Part shown: positions 34,116-46,500 of the stretch, in pieces
Numbering within the stretch: position 1 is the first letter of the stretch
Layout of the letters: every line of letters begins with the position of its first letter
Assembly: GCA_002224055.1 (NCBI GenBank)
Contig: AZLU01000037.1
Coordinates: 126,202 to 178,064, forward strand
Length of the DNA stretch: 51,863 nucleotides
Origin: Pezizomycotina sp. ARF18
Taxonomy: Eukaryota > Ascomycota
Reading direction: 5' to 3'
The notes under the pieces: model-generated
Databases searched by the model: none
Told to the model about the DNA's origin: nothing
The model's input: only the letters and a program-made list of their open reading frames with translations
Position numbers and translations under genes: made by a program

Positions 34116-35560
34116 ATGTTCGAATTCGTATATAAGTGGGCTCACACCTTCGTGGACAAGTTAATGGGTGGTATAAACTGGTAAGCTTTTAATAGGACGT
34201 CCTCTGGGGAGGATATACGCAATTCGTTCTCATTTGCTGACGAGAGTCCGTCCTTCAGGTCCAAAACCGAGAAATTGGCTGGCTTACGGTAGATCGCAAG
34301 GTCCGTAACGGCTATACCATGTTTCTGGCCTGGATATTTCCCTAATCCTTACAACTACTAAGGAAACGTATATTTTTGGATAGACCGGACAGTATAAGCG
34401 CGAGCAGATGCCAATTAACAAAAAGTTGAAACTATTGTTTCTATTTAACCCCGCTACAGAATGGAGTAGGTCTCATCAGTCCCCGTATAGACGTTATGAG
34501 ACAATGGTTATTAAAATATTTGTATTATATAGTTGATCGATTCCATTGGTTCAGGATGCTACTTCACGAAAAATCTGTCCACGCCAGAAAAAGGAAGTGG
34601 ATCTTCGATCGAAGGCGCAGATAAAGGCTTTCGTAGACTCGTACAGGATCAATATGAACGATTTCCTACCGCATGATATCGATGAGTACTCGGTATATAC
34701 CTTCGGAAGCTCTTCAATTCAGTAGTGTTTGTTATAACTAACAAGTTATTCTCCAAGTCGTTCGAGGATTTCTTCACCAGGAAGCACGACCCAAAAGCCG
34801 CCCTATATTTGAGCAAGATGATCCCGTAAGCAACCGCCATCCTCCTCTAGTACCTATAAACCCACTAAAGCATTGAGCAGGGCTCCGCTGTAGTAGTAGC
34901 CGACTGCCGCATCGTCGTCTTCGAATCCATAGACCTCGCCACAAAAATCTGGATCAAAGGTAAAAACTTCACGCTCGCGAACCTCCTCGACGAACCCACG
35001 AATTCATCCATCCTTGACCGCTGGCGGAACGGTTGCAGTATCGCATCGTGTCGATTGTCGCCGCAGGACTACCATCGCTATCATAGCCCCGTTACTGGGA
35101 CGGTTAAATGGTGGAAGCGTATCCCAGGGACTTACTACAGGTCGATCCGCTGGCGTTGCGGTCGGATGTGGATATTCTGAATATGAATACAAGGCGCGTT
35201 TTGTGTATTGAGACAGAGGGCTATGGGGATGTGCTCTTTGTTGCGATCGGGGCTACGGACGTTGGACAGTCAAGTGAGTGTTTTCCGCCTCCTGCGTATA
35301 GTTACACATCTCCTGTACGGCTACTGACCGTTGACCGTAAATCGTGATAGTTTCCGAGACGAAGTTAAAGGTCCAGGTATAATATCCGAAAAGGAGAAGA
35401 AATCGGTCAATTTGAATTCGGTGGCTCCAGTATCATCGTTGCCTTCGAACCAAATTGCATCGACTTCGACGAAGACCTCCTCAAAGTTACCCGCCAGGAG
35501 GTTATGATGGACGTAGAAGTAGGTATGAGTTTAGGACGATTGAAGCCTAAAACAGACTAA
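34116..35560 (+). CDS. phosphatidylserine decarboxylase family protein, frame broken
   Basis: This pyruvoyl-dependent enzyme family converts phosphatidylserine to phosphatidylethanolamine. Seen in order: a start region MFEFVYKWAHTFVDKLMGG, a donor GTAAGC at 34181, INKKLKLLFLFNPATEW (about 34414), AFVDSYRINMNDF (about 34635), SFEDFFTRKHDPKAA (about 34760, the family's FxxFFxR element), DCRIVVFES and WIKGKNFTLANLL (about 34900-34990), PQDYHRYHSPVTG (about 35060, the family's His-rich element), VDPLALRSDVDI and the GATDVG region (about 35140-35270), KGEEIGQFEFGGSS (about 35390-35431) and DFDEDLL, ending near TAA 35558-35560. GGSS is the self-cleavage and pyruvoyl-forming site, in place of the LGST of the mitochondrial and bacterial enzymes. 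At least three introns fit, with GTAAGC/GTGAGT donors. Indels break the frame at several points, for example near 34793 and 35030. Identity is firm; start and exon borders are not. The divergent form suggests a specialised fungal paralogue rather than the housekeeping enzyme, which is inference. Confidence 0.85.
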
Positions 35561-36152
35561 GAAATTCGCTCTGTGCATCCAGGTTCAACAAATGGTTCGG
35601 CAAAACATATCGCGAATCGTACGCTTATGAGCAATAAGCAGGATTTAATAAGCCATGTAAATAAGTACACAAAATGCGTCAAATAATAATCCGCGATGGG
35701 TATTTAAGTCAATACATCTTTATCTAGGTACAAAGCATCCAGAATGTATCAAAACCCATACGGCTACTCGCTGAGGCACTCTTTATCTACCGCTTTCTGT
35801 ATCCCCATGATGGGATTGTGAGGGTCGCTAACAGCGAAAGTTGAGACACTTCGGAACAGGACTCGCATTCGGAACAAGATCCCTCATTGCTTTTTTTCCC
35901 TCCTATATTAAGCTTTTCGCTTCTTCCCGCTTCTTGACTCTCCTAACTGCTGTGTAACAGTCATCACGTGGTAGAGTGAACCACTATTTTTTTTTTCCGG
36001 GGGCAAGTGTGAGAATTAGGGCAGAAGTTCTCCATTAATTTTCTCAGTAACGAAAAGTTTCAAGAACAATACATATTAGCATCCGATAGAACAATTACCT
36101 TTACACATTGTTGAGATTACGACAGCCCAAATAATCATTCTATAGAACCGGA
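35561..36152. other. stretch with no supported gene
   Basis: Downstream flank of the decarboxylase gene. In a second frame, TTCAACAAATGG to the TAA near 35637 reads FNKWFGKTYRESYAYEQ and could be an alternative spliced end of that gene. Otherwise nothing is visible. Confidence 0.35.
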
Positions 36153-36233
36153 ATAGCATTGATTTAAACGTTCTTGTACGACGGACTCTAAATCGTAAAG
36201 TTCAAGTCTGAGTGCTGTAAACTTTTTTTTTTT
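36153..36233 (+). tRNA. possible tRNA-like sequence with T-run terminator
   Basis: ATAGCATT (36153) can pair with AGTGCTGT (36211-36218) using two G-U pairs. ACGGA-CTCTAAA-TCGT looks like an anticodon arm missing one C, and AGTTCAAGTCT is a perfect B box. T11 at 36223-36233 follows at terminator distance. As written the loop centre would be CUA. A single lost T would make it UCU (Arg), and the T arm pairs poorly. Probably a degraded tRNA or a misread of one. Confidence 0.25.
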
Positions 36234-39200
36234 CTTTTTTTGGAGTATTCATAGCCAAAATATACCCGAAACCGCCGTTGGAAATTGAAAAGCGTATTAA
36301 CAGTTCGATCCCCTCTTGCAGCCATCTCAGCGACATTATCGAAATTACACCTTTCACCCTGCTCCCCAATTAAAGGCTAAATGAAGACGATGTTGATTAT
36401 GTACCACTTAGCTAACAGACTAATGAGTTAAAGTATTCAAATATATTTGGTGACCTTTATATTAGTTAGAGAAACCTAGAACCCGCTGAGTGCTTCTTAT
36501 ACTCTCGGTTTGCTTTTACCCCACCTTCCCCTCAACACCAACCAATGCTGCTATGCACCTTCCTTCGATTCGCCCCTTTGACCTAATTATAAATACAAAT
36601 ACCACTGCTCCAAAAATCGATGAAAAAGGTTATAGCGCCAAACGCCGGATTACGCCCGATCCGTTTTCATAATCAAACTTATGAAGCGTTCGCATAGAAT
36701 ACTTTCTCGCATTGCACACGGTTGCACATTCCTTATAGGAATAAAGCTAACCTCTAGCGTTCGTAAAATACTGCAGTATATCCTTAAGCCATATCTCCGA
36801 AGTGGTAGTTATTGCCTCCTATATAAAGTTGATGTTTCATTGCAGAAGAGTGGAGCGTTATCGTTAATGCGTTATTCCATGGGTTTCTAGAATCCTTTCA
36901 GTATTACACATCCGAATTGGTTTTTATCGCTTGGGGCCTTCAAGTTACGTCGTTCCTTCAAGCCGTAAAATCAGGTTCGATCTATTAACCCTCAAATCTT
37001 CAAGATTCTACCATTTTTATGTTGACATAGCAAACTTGTAAAGTCCAGCGTAAATTTACGAATTCATACTCCCGCCACCATTGGCCCGGATCCTCTCAAT
37101 ACAGATCCTGACGGGGATGACTCCCTTTATGCCGCTTGCTTCCCCGTTCGCTTTTGAAAGACTATGAGGACTGCCGGGTGTTTGGACTTGATATTCTTGA
37201 AGAACAAAGTAGCCCCTTGGGCAAACATCAAGCTGCTATAGTTTAGGCAAAACTGCGATCGGCGCGTGGCTATGTCTTGTCCATACGTGCGCCCCTCTCC
37301 CCCGGACGGCGTACCAATAGGAGTAAGAGTGTTTTCTGACAACTGCTTTAGCACTATCGGTCAAGATCTGTTCCCCTTAAAAGACCCCTTGCTCCTGTAT
37401 GCACGGTAGTGTTCATCGCGGTATACGCATGATGATATTAAATTTTATGTGAGTGCTTATATCGTCTTTGTTTGGCACGTTATGCGGAAAGAATAAGCAA
37501 TATCGACGCTTCCAAATTTTCAACAAAACGTCAGTGGTAGCGAGGTTTGTTCCAGTAGTTCCTCGTGTATATAGCTTGAATGAGTGTTTAGACTTAGTTC
37601 TGATTATCGAACGCCCGGAGCTGCGCATGCCGAGGCGGCTTGTAATGTATGAGACGCGACGCTCATGTCTAACCTTAAAATTCACGCCTCACATTATCCT
37701 TGTTTGGGGTACGGCTTGAGGAATAGTACGAATGTAGTAGGCTTTCTGGTCATCCGGTGTGTGTTTATACCTATCGAAGTCATCCTGGATCTTACTTGGA
37801 CATGTTTATAAGAATCTCTCAGATGCGTATTAGTTCTGTAATTCCTGCTTTTAACAACGTCTATGCAATGACGTTCGGGGCCGTTACGTTGAAAACTCAT
37901 TTAGATATCCAACGTCCGGTCTACGGCACTACACACCTCAATCTTGTAATAACGTTTTAAATTTGATGATACGCTCTGAAAACCTGTCGTAATTAAGAGT
38001 ATACTCAGCTCTACGAAACGCGGCAAGGACGGAATCGGGGTGGATCCTTGTCTTTATACTTCCTGGGGTAATCCCCTACGAGCCCGTCGTGATATTTAGG
38101 AAGTCCTTAAGTGGGTACAGCTTCAAGCAGTCAGCAATATTTTTGTTTGTCGATCCAAGCTAATCACACGATTGGTATACTACACGAGACGCGACCACGT
38201 TCATTGGAATCAGTTGATGACCCATTCGACGAAGCCATGTGTTAACCTTGATATGGTCATGATCAAGGCCACGTTCCAGAGAGCTTTGCGGCCTAGGATC
38301 CGTGCCTCTGGTTGGCGGAGAAAGCGCTGCGCGAGTGGAGTTTGTTCAGTGTTCTGATATATGTGTAAATGGAAGAGGAATAGCAGTGATTCATCGGACT
38401 ATGGCAACAGCGTTAATCTCGCGACGCTTTTTCGCCTTTAGAAGTGTACGTTCCGCAACCACTACGCGATTGTTTTCTTCTGGTAGCTTCTACTACTTGT
38501 CATCATATACAACAATCTCCCTAGGTGGTGTCTTCCTCGTATGGAGAAAACCTTCGCGTGCCGCGATCGAGACGGAATATGAAGCTGTCTTCGTGTGTTT
38601 TAAACGTAACCCGGGTCATACGAGTCCTGTTATGCCTGGTCGTGCTAAATTTCTGATGTTTATGATGTCGGCGTTCTTGCTCGAGAGTTCTTCTGTTTAG
38701 GATCGTAACACAGAAGCCGAAAAAAACAGGCTTCGGGATTCCGATGTATCGCAGCTAGGTATCGTAAATATCAAAGTTACCTACGCGCATCTTCACGCTG
38801 ATTAGGGATGGTGTGTGGGGGTAAAATAATCACTGTAATCCACGGAGGTATAAGCAAATACGACTCGATCACGCGCATCTTCGTGCTGATTACGGATGCC
38901 ATGACCTGTGAGTGACGTGACTTCGCCTTGATCATTTTTAGACGAGGAGCCGAGAATATCAACGCTTCCTACTGGCTACAAGCGCACTCTCTCGAAATGC
39001 ATGGAGCTATGTATAAAAGTGACGATGTTCGCGGTGTTACGAAACCTTGCTATACTTTCCTGCTCAAACCCTTGTATCTATGGCCCTTCTGATTCAATCA
39101 TGGAAACAAGTAGAATTTTGCCTCTGCATTTATGATGTGAAGGGAAGCGTGTCTCCATTCGATCAGCGCTTTCTATGCGCGACTAATAATCAACTTGAGA

Positions 39201-40566
39201 ATATCAAAAGCTCTCTCAGCTCGCGACGGCTCATTAACTATTCCAACCCCGTCCGTTTCCTAAAATACTATGGTATAGCCGTTTGGTATTGAAAGCTCTC
39301 CAGAAACTACTCGAAAAAAGTCTTGCTAAAAGCTCCCAAGCGCTACCGTATAAACAACGTCGTCATCGAGGACATTGAAGAATCTCTCTATCAATTCTTA
39401 TCCTTGAGCAGGTGTTACGAAAATACGACCGAAGCTTCGATCCCGAAACATTCAGAGCTATCATCCTACCTTCCCGTTGACAAATATTTATGTAACGAAT
39501 ACCTTGTACAGAGACTTGGATAACACCCCTACTACTAACATCACCAGGAAGTGTTTGTAGGTTCGATCATATATTTGCGACCTCTTCCTAAAAGGAATTT
39601 ATCGCTGGTTCCCTGCTCTTGGAGAGTTTATAGGTCGTGACGTTTCTGATAGTAGGCTCCGTATCAACGTTGCGCCAAACTCCATTAAAACCCCATTGAT
39701 AATTTCTATCATTCTCCTGAACTATCGATGTGATTCAACGGATTATAAATCAAACCGCTACCCCTCAGTGCCGAGTTATACTTTTAGATTACTTGTCGAA
39801 ATCTGCATTTATCGAAGGAGCCCTTTCCGGCGAGAATATGGGTCCCTGTGTAGTACTGGTTTACTACGACTAAAATACTTGGGATAAAATTAAATGAGTT
39901 TATCAGATGTTGGCCGTAAAGAGCTTACATCTCATAGGGCTTATGGCTAAGTAGCCAGTTTGGGCAAGTAGATCGCGGGATTCTTCATTATGAATTGGCA
40001 CCATTAGACACTTCGGTAAAGGGTTCGACGGTTATGTTATATATGTCGATGGATAGTTCAATATACAGTAGACGGTTGTATAACTGGTAGTACCGTGCTA
40101 TCAGACCCTCGATGGTTGATTCTGAGCTGAGTATGGCTCTCGATTTCACTGTAGCTAAGTAATCAAATTATCCGTCGTTCGCACGAGTTTTACAATATAT
40201 ATATTCATCCCTACGATATCTGCATATGTAGAGGATTGTTGCTAAGTAGCGCTATAGTGTATGATTCCGGCGCAGGTTAAGCTCCGAATATCGAGCTCAA
40301 ACTGCTGGTTTAGGGCGTTAGAATAATTATATTCTACTAATTAGCAACGGATGCGCGTTTTTGACCAGGTGAATTATCGGCCCAAGCGTCGCCATTCGGC
40401 GCAGACGTCGACATGTCGTATAGATTAATGATTCAGTCAAAAGTTTATTAGCCTTGGATGTTTAAGTGTTGTTTGTTGTGCATAGTTTTTGTTTTCTTTT
40501 ATTGTAGATTGTTTGAGGAAGAGGTAACTTGAAGTTTTACAAAAAGATTGTATTTTGAATATTTAC
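36234..40566. other. unassigned stretch
   Basis: No protein recognised. Some + strand pieces look coding-like (for example NLDMVMIKATFQRALRP near 38250, a 130-codon frame at 38302-38700, and NNVVIEDIEESLYQFL near 39360), but none has a motif I can name and the frames do not join convincingly. An 88-bp-spaced direct repeat lies at 38783-38898. Confidence 0.3.
38783..38898. repeat. two-copy 28-bp direct repeat, 88 bp apart
   Basis: ACGCGCATCTTCACGCTGAT at 38783 recurs as ACGCGCATCTTCGTGCTGAT at 38871. The 28-bp copies differ at about three positions. Confidence 0.7.
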
Positions 40567-40590
40567 AAAAAAAAAAAAAAAAAAAAAAAA
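40567..40590. repeat. A24 homopolymer
   Basis: A long A run at the border between the unassigned stretch and the right-hand gene-poor region. It could be the tail of a retrotransposed copy, but I see no element boundary. Confidence 0.75.
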
Positions 40591-43500
40591 CTGCTAGTGA
40601 GAAATAATACGAAGGAAAAAGAAAATGATAGCAAAAATCTTGATAAATCGAAAAAACTAAAATTTCCCACGATGATCAACGTTTTCCCACCGTACGTTGC
40701 ATTATATTCCCATCATTAATATATAACTGTATTAAGATATTCAAAGTCCTCAAGAGTAATCAGAGCTCTCAACCGTTGCCAACTGATGTAATAGTGAGCT
40801 GATTTTTTAAGTTTTTAAGTCCATAATGAATCTGAATATTATATAGTCTTCTTGTAATCAGATCGTCATTCCTATATAATACGCGCGGGCCCACGCGAGA
40901 AAATGTATCATCAGCGTCGCATTCTGAGCTTCTGGTAATCCCAGTAAAAATACCTTCTCACGAATGCAATATGGCAGGCAAAGGAACAACTTTCATGAGT
41001 GGTCTACATGAGTATTTAGTAGTGGGTGTAAAGCTCTCAACACTGTTTAATAATATCGATATTATATTATCTATAGCGCTAAAGCTCAAGGTTCAACAAA
41101 CACTGCAATCAACCGGCTATAGTCGTACTAGTAGTAAGCTTTTAAGCTCTGACATCTTATGCAAAGCATACCAGAGTCACGCTGCAGGAGCTAGGTCTTT
41201 ACCCCCTTCCATTTACACGGGTGAACTCGGGGCCGGGGAAGATATCTATACGCAGTGGATTGACGGTCAAACCCTTCTCGGTGAAAGCTCTCTGTAACTT
41301 AAAGTTTAAAAAAAACACATGATTTATGCATTCTAGAGAAAGGCTCCTAGCAGAGGCCGGGAACCATGTACCTACATTCAAATGAGGAAATCTTATATCC
41401 GCTAGCTAGAGTTCCTTCTCGTTTGTTCCGTGAACCTCTACTACTACCTTACTTGACCACAGTATATACCGATTCCACGGAGGACATCTAGCCGCAGAGT
41501 AAAAGCAAATTATCTTTACTCCTGAACAGGGCACATCCCGAAAAACACAACTACTTACCCACTTACTCGACATTGAGCTAGGTGCATTTATGAACTTTTC
41601 AGGGAACATTGCATACAGCAATAAACGCTCACGCTCCCGGTGCAGTTTCCCCCTTTTCCCTGCTTCTCTTCCCCTTCCCCCTACTTACCCTCACGTACAC
41701 TATGCGACTCTTTTTTTCGAGTATTTTCCTACTTCCCGGAGGATCACACCCATTGCTGGTAGCTGGTGGCGGAGTGCATAACTGCACGGTGCATCGCTCC
41801 GGCTTGCCCCCTCTCCACTCTGCATGTGGTCCTCCTCTGCGTCAACGTCTTTTCTCCGCTTCGTTGTATATAGGTTCTTTTCGGCCAATACTAACACTCC
41901 AAGGGGAAAAGAGATGAGAGTGAATTCTAATAGACGCATATGCGAAAAAAAAGAAAGAAAAAAAGTAGCATTTTCATCCAAAAGGCTTGCCAATCAAGCT
42001 TGTTTTCTTTCAACAAACTCACGCTACCATCTCTCTCCGCCCTGTAAAGCCACTTGATAGGCGTATGCCAGATTCACATCTAAAAGTACTATATATAACT
42101 CTTTTTTTTTTTTAAAAGAAAAAAGAAAAAAAAAGAAAAAGGTGGAGGTATTTAACGACACTTAACTTAACGAAGAAGAAGGAACACGAACGAACGTGTT
42201 TTACTGACTCCACTTATACTTTCGCATCTTATCCCAGGGAAAAAGAGAGGCCCGTTTGCTATTAACATCATAATTGAGATGGCGCAGTTCGAACATCCGT
42301 TAATCCAGTTAAACAAAACTTCGAGAATGAGGGTAAACAACCCATCACAGCTACCACGGCCGTCGTGACTCGTTACCACATATCGAGCGAGTCAAAGAGG
42401 CGTTCCTTCGATCTCTCTCCGCTCATATATCTTCGAACCACTTGGCTTTCTTCAAGATTCCTCGATGGTACGGTCGCTTTCTAACTATACTAACCAAGGC
42501 ACGTCTATTCTGAGTTTTAATCTTAACATGGTAGACAAGCGCTACTACCCTAGCTGGTTTAAAACCATGACGAGTATTATTTTTAGCACCGTACTTTCGG
42601 GAACGAAAACCAAGTTGAGCTACGCGAATGGGTTTTTTTCCCCAAGAGATCCGTACCGAGTATTTCTTTTCCCACGGAATCCCACCTAGTGTCTGAGTTC
42701 TTTCTGCTTTTTCCTCCTTATTAGTATGATGTTCTACGAAGATATCATCATGTGATCGCTTAATCTTTTCTGCCCCAGTATAATCTAAAAGTAAATCAAA
42801 GCCAATGTCACGTTTTTTTTTTTTTTGTCTTTTATCTTTTCATTTGTATCTACCGTAACATTAAGCCCTTGTTTACATTTACAAAGATCTCAAGATTTAA
42901 AAAAAAATAAAAAGGGGATACGAACTCGGAGTATCTCTTAATCTGTGTCCCTTTAAAAAAAAAATAATAATAATAACTAAAAAGAACAGATATATCGTAA
43001 AAGGTAAAATAGAAGCATATCGTTTTTTCTACTTACGTGTGGGGGGGGGAGGTTGAGCGAAATTATAGCGAAAGGATTCGATTTTCTCGCCAAATTTAAA
43101 AATTCTCCTTGGCAGCCCCAATCTCTAGCTTCGAAAGTTCGAATCGAGTCGTCCCTCACCGTCACCGTCACCGTTTCTGCCCCCCCCGTTCCGTGGACCG
43201 TTACGAGTTTCCTTGTTAAACAAAACAATAAACCTACCTGGGCTGTATTTGCACTTCTCGAATCACGCCCTACCGTAATATTGCGGGAAACGGAGATAAG
43301 AAATAATCAGGAGCAAAAGAAACGTTTTTTTTTTCTTCCACCCTAAACAAGAACAAGCGGCGTCTCCGAAAAGAAAAGAAGAAACTTCTGACATCTTATT
43401 GCAATTCCAAATAAGCAGACGCACAACAAACATTCGGCGTCTCAAGCGGCTCTTTATTGCAAAGCTTAATTTTGTTTTGTCGTCGTTGTTGAATAGAATA

Positions 43501-46500
43501 GTAGACAGACACGCGTCTTTGGCGCCAAGATTTCTAGATCTCGTATTCCACTTTAGCTAAAGAAAAAGCGGAGATATAATATACTCATGTATAAAGGATG
43601 AATACAACATAGATATCAAAAAGGCACCAAGCAATATTATAGTTATTCAGCCTATCTAGAGCTATGAAACAAAATATATGAAAGCTTGTAATTGATATAA
43701 TCTAGTAAGCCGAATTACCGGCCGATCGTAAGCAATAAAATTCAACACGGTCCGATTTCTCTGTTGGGGTTATATAACATAATAAGATTAGATTAGTATA
43801 TGCGTCTTTTTATTTCTATTACTTTTAATTAATCCGACGGCAAGCCCGAAGCAATGAGAAGCCTTTCTGTCTTCCTATATATTAACAACGAATTAATGAA
43901 AAAGGCTTGGAAATATTATCTAATAATTACTAGGGAGTATAGAACAAGAAGAAGAATGCACAAGGAACAATGTCTCGGGGAGCTTTAGATTGAATAAGAA
44001 TCTTATAATAACCTTGTTAAGGACGTCGTAAGTGGTTTGCGTAGGCTATGTTGCTTGCATAAACCAAAAAGAAAAATATTGGGGACGTAGACAAAACAAC
44101 TTTTTCCTTGGTTTGACTTACGTATCATATCCCGCTCAGCCTTTTCCCGAACGCCAGCAGGGCTTTGTGAAACGGCTAGGTTATATCTCTCGTAGGCTGG
44201 TTCAATGATCGTCTGTTGTCTTCATTTAAGATAATCTGCTAAGAGGCTTGAGCTACTGCTTTCCACTATATCGGAGAGAGAGGATCGAATATTACTTACT
44301 GGCGCGCCGCAATTGACTTAGCGTAAAAATCCTCCGTAAGGTACATTGACGACGATCATTCGAAAAGGGTATATACCCATTAGAAGGGGAACCGTTATCT
44401 CGCTCCTGTGGAGGATCTCAAGATATCTAGTTCCAGAAATAGAGACAGAGGAAGCCGTGGAGGAAAAAACAACTATACATGTGTTCACTTACTATAGGTG
44501 CTCTGCAGGAAGAATATAGACTGATTCTCTGTCCGTAATAGAAATGCATTAACTAGAGACCGCATAGGAATGAACGGTAGAGCTTCACAAACGGTTCTCT
44601 CTATGGCTCAATGGATGGAAACACGTTTAAGGTCCAAAAATAGAGTAACTGAAAGCTCGGTAGGACAACAGGCAGAGAAAATCCACTATTCAGCCATAGG
44701 ACATAAGTCCGAGTGAGCTCTCCACGGCCGTGAGAGGGAGAGAAAGTTCTTGATTCTAGACCCGACCCCGAGGATAGTCTCAAGGGCGAAGAACAATGAA
44801 AAAGTGAATCCTATATCGTACTCCCGTTTCGTCGTTTCTGCGAATGAATAAAATGTTACTGTTACAATATCAAGCATGAGTTAGCATTATACTTGTAATT
44901 CCTTGCATTCTAATCATATCTTCAAAATCAATAAACCCAATTGAAAACCGACTAACCCATCGCAGAACGAGACTGTCATCCTCGAGTTTCCTAGTAGTCA
45001 GGATAACAGCGAAGAGTAATTGAATTGTCATGATCACGAGTCGCAATAGTCTTCCCGTCGAATGGGCACTGCTGCGAAAGGATAGTATCGTACTTGCCCG
45101 CAAGCAGAAGATATCATGCTCGTCATGTTGGACAAGGAGAAAACGGTTATTGGATTATTCCGAACTAATTCGGCGTCCTAAATCATGGCTGTTGAATGGC
45201 GATGCGAATCATCGGATCTTCAAAGGTTAATGAAAAGAACATCAAGGGAGAAAAAGAAATAACGAAACTTACACATGCTCCACCCTCGGTTCCCCCGGCC
45301 ATTGCCACGAGGCATCAAGGATTATCTCTCCAAGTAAAGAGAAAAGAGGAGAGAAGGGGGAAGAGAGAAGCCAGTAACTATCGCGATGTACAGGAACATC
45401 TCGAAGACGTATCCGCTTGTACCCCTTCTGTAACCCCCAGGAAGAGAGTATTTGTAATTTGTAATTCTTTTTAAAATGAATCTTCTTCTGACGGGCTGAA
45501 TTTCTCTCCAAAAAGCAAATAGGCTTCTTCCGCTTTATTCGATTCGACAGATACTCGTCATCGCACTGAGAAAAATAAATTCCGCAGTGCCTTGGCTTTT
45601 TTTCCCACTCTACCAATGTCTTTCCCTGTAGCCTGTAGCCTGTAGGCGGTATGCGTTGCATGCCAGACAGGAACGAGAGGCCACTCAACCCCCCTTGTCA
45701 GGTTCATTTTTGAAGTGGGGGGTAGGTGTAGGGACGGAAGGTCGAAAGACCTGGGGCCTGGCATTGGGGCAGGCATTATTCGGGGATTTGGCGCTGCCAC
45801 GTTTTTCTGAAGCCTGTTCGTCAGGTCGCTTGACTTGTTAGAGATCATTACCTATTATTAATTTTTTTTTTCAATTTTATAAAAGTCTGAGTTCGGCTCC
45901 CCGTTGGAATGGGAGAGAAAAAGGAATATGGGCTGTAAAATATTCCGTTCTTGTCCGCTCATTAAGATAAGACACAAAAGAAATATGACACAAAAAGAAC
46001 AATAAAAAAAAAAGTAATAATAAAACCTTTTTCATCTCGATCCCTCATCCTCGTCGCTTGCTTGCAATTGCTAATCTCGACCATTGCTCAAAAGAACCGT
46101 CGGTCCTGTCAATTTGGTGTTGTGACAGACGTGACTCTTTCTTCGTGAGGTTTTTTGGTAGCGCCGGATAGATTATACTCCGCGGGAGCAACTCTGCCAT
46201 GCATCTGAAAGAGGAAAAGCATTCCTATAGGGCGATGATCACAAATTCGCAACCCCCAATAACCCAGTTTATCAAATGCAAGAAAAAATAATAAAAAGAG
46301 ATTGATGTTACAATAGCGAACGGCCGTCGTCGAAGCTTAAGAATATTGTTGGTTTCGAGATCTAGGCTCCACTATTTTTTCTTGTCGTCTACGCCTGTGC
46401 TCCATCACAGGAAGAAGACGTAAGTGATTAGTACGTCGCCTAAGCAAGTGTTGAGGAGTGGACGAATCGGTGGAGCTCATGAGGCTTTCACCGGCTTTGC

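Noticed and set aside
38302-38700. Plus-strand frame of 132 codons with a mitochondrial-presequence look (RFFAFRSVRSATTTRLFSSGS)
   Set aside because: The Arg/Ser/Phe-rich stretch is suggestive, but nothing recognisable follows and neighbouring frames compete.
45269-45688. Minus-strand frame of 139 codons
   Set aside because: Unusual composition, no start context, no motif, and competing frames on both strands.
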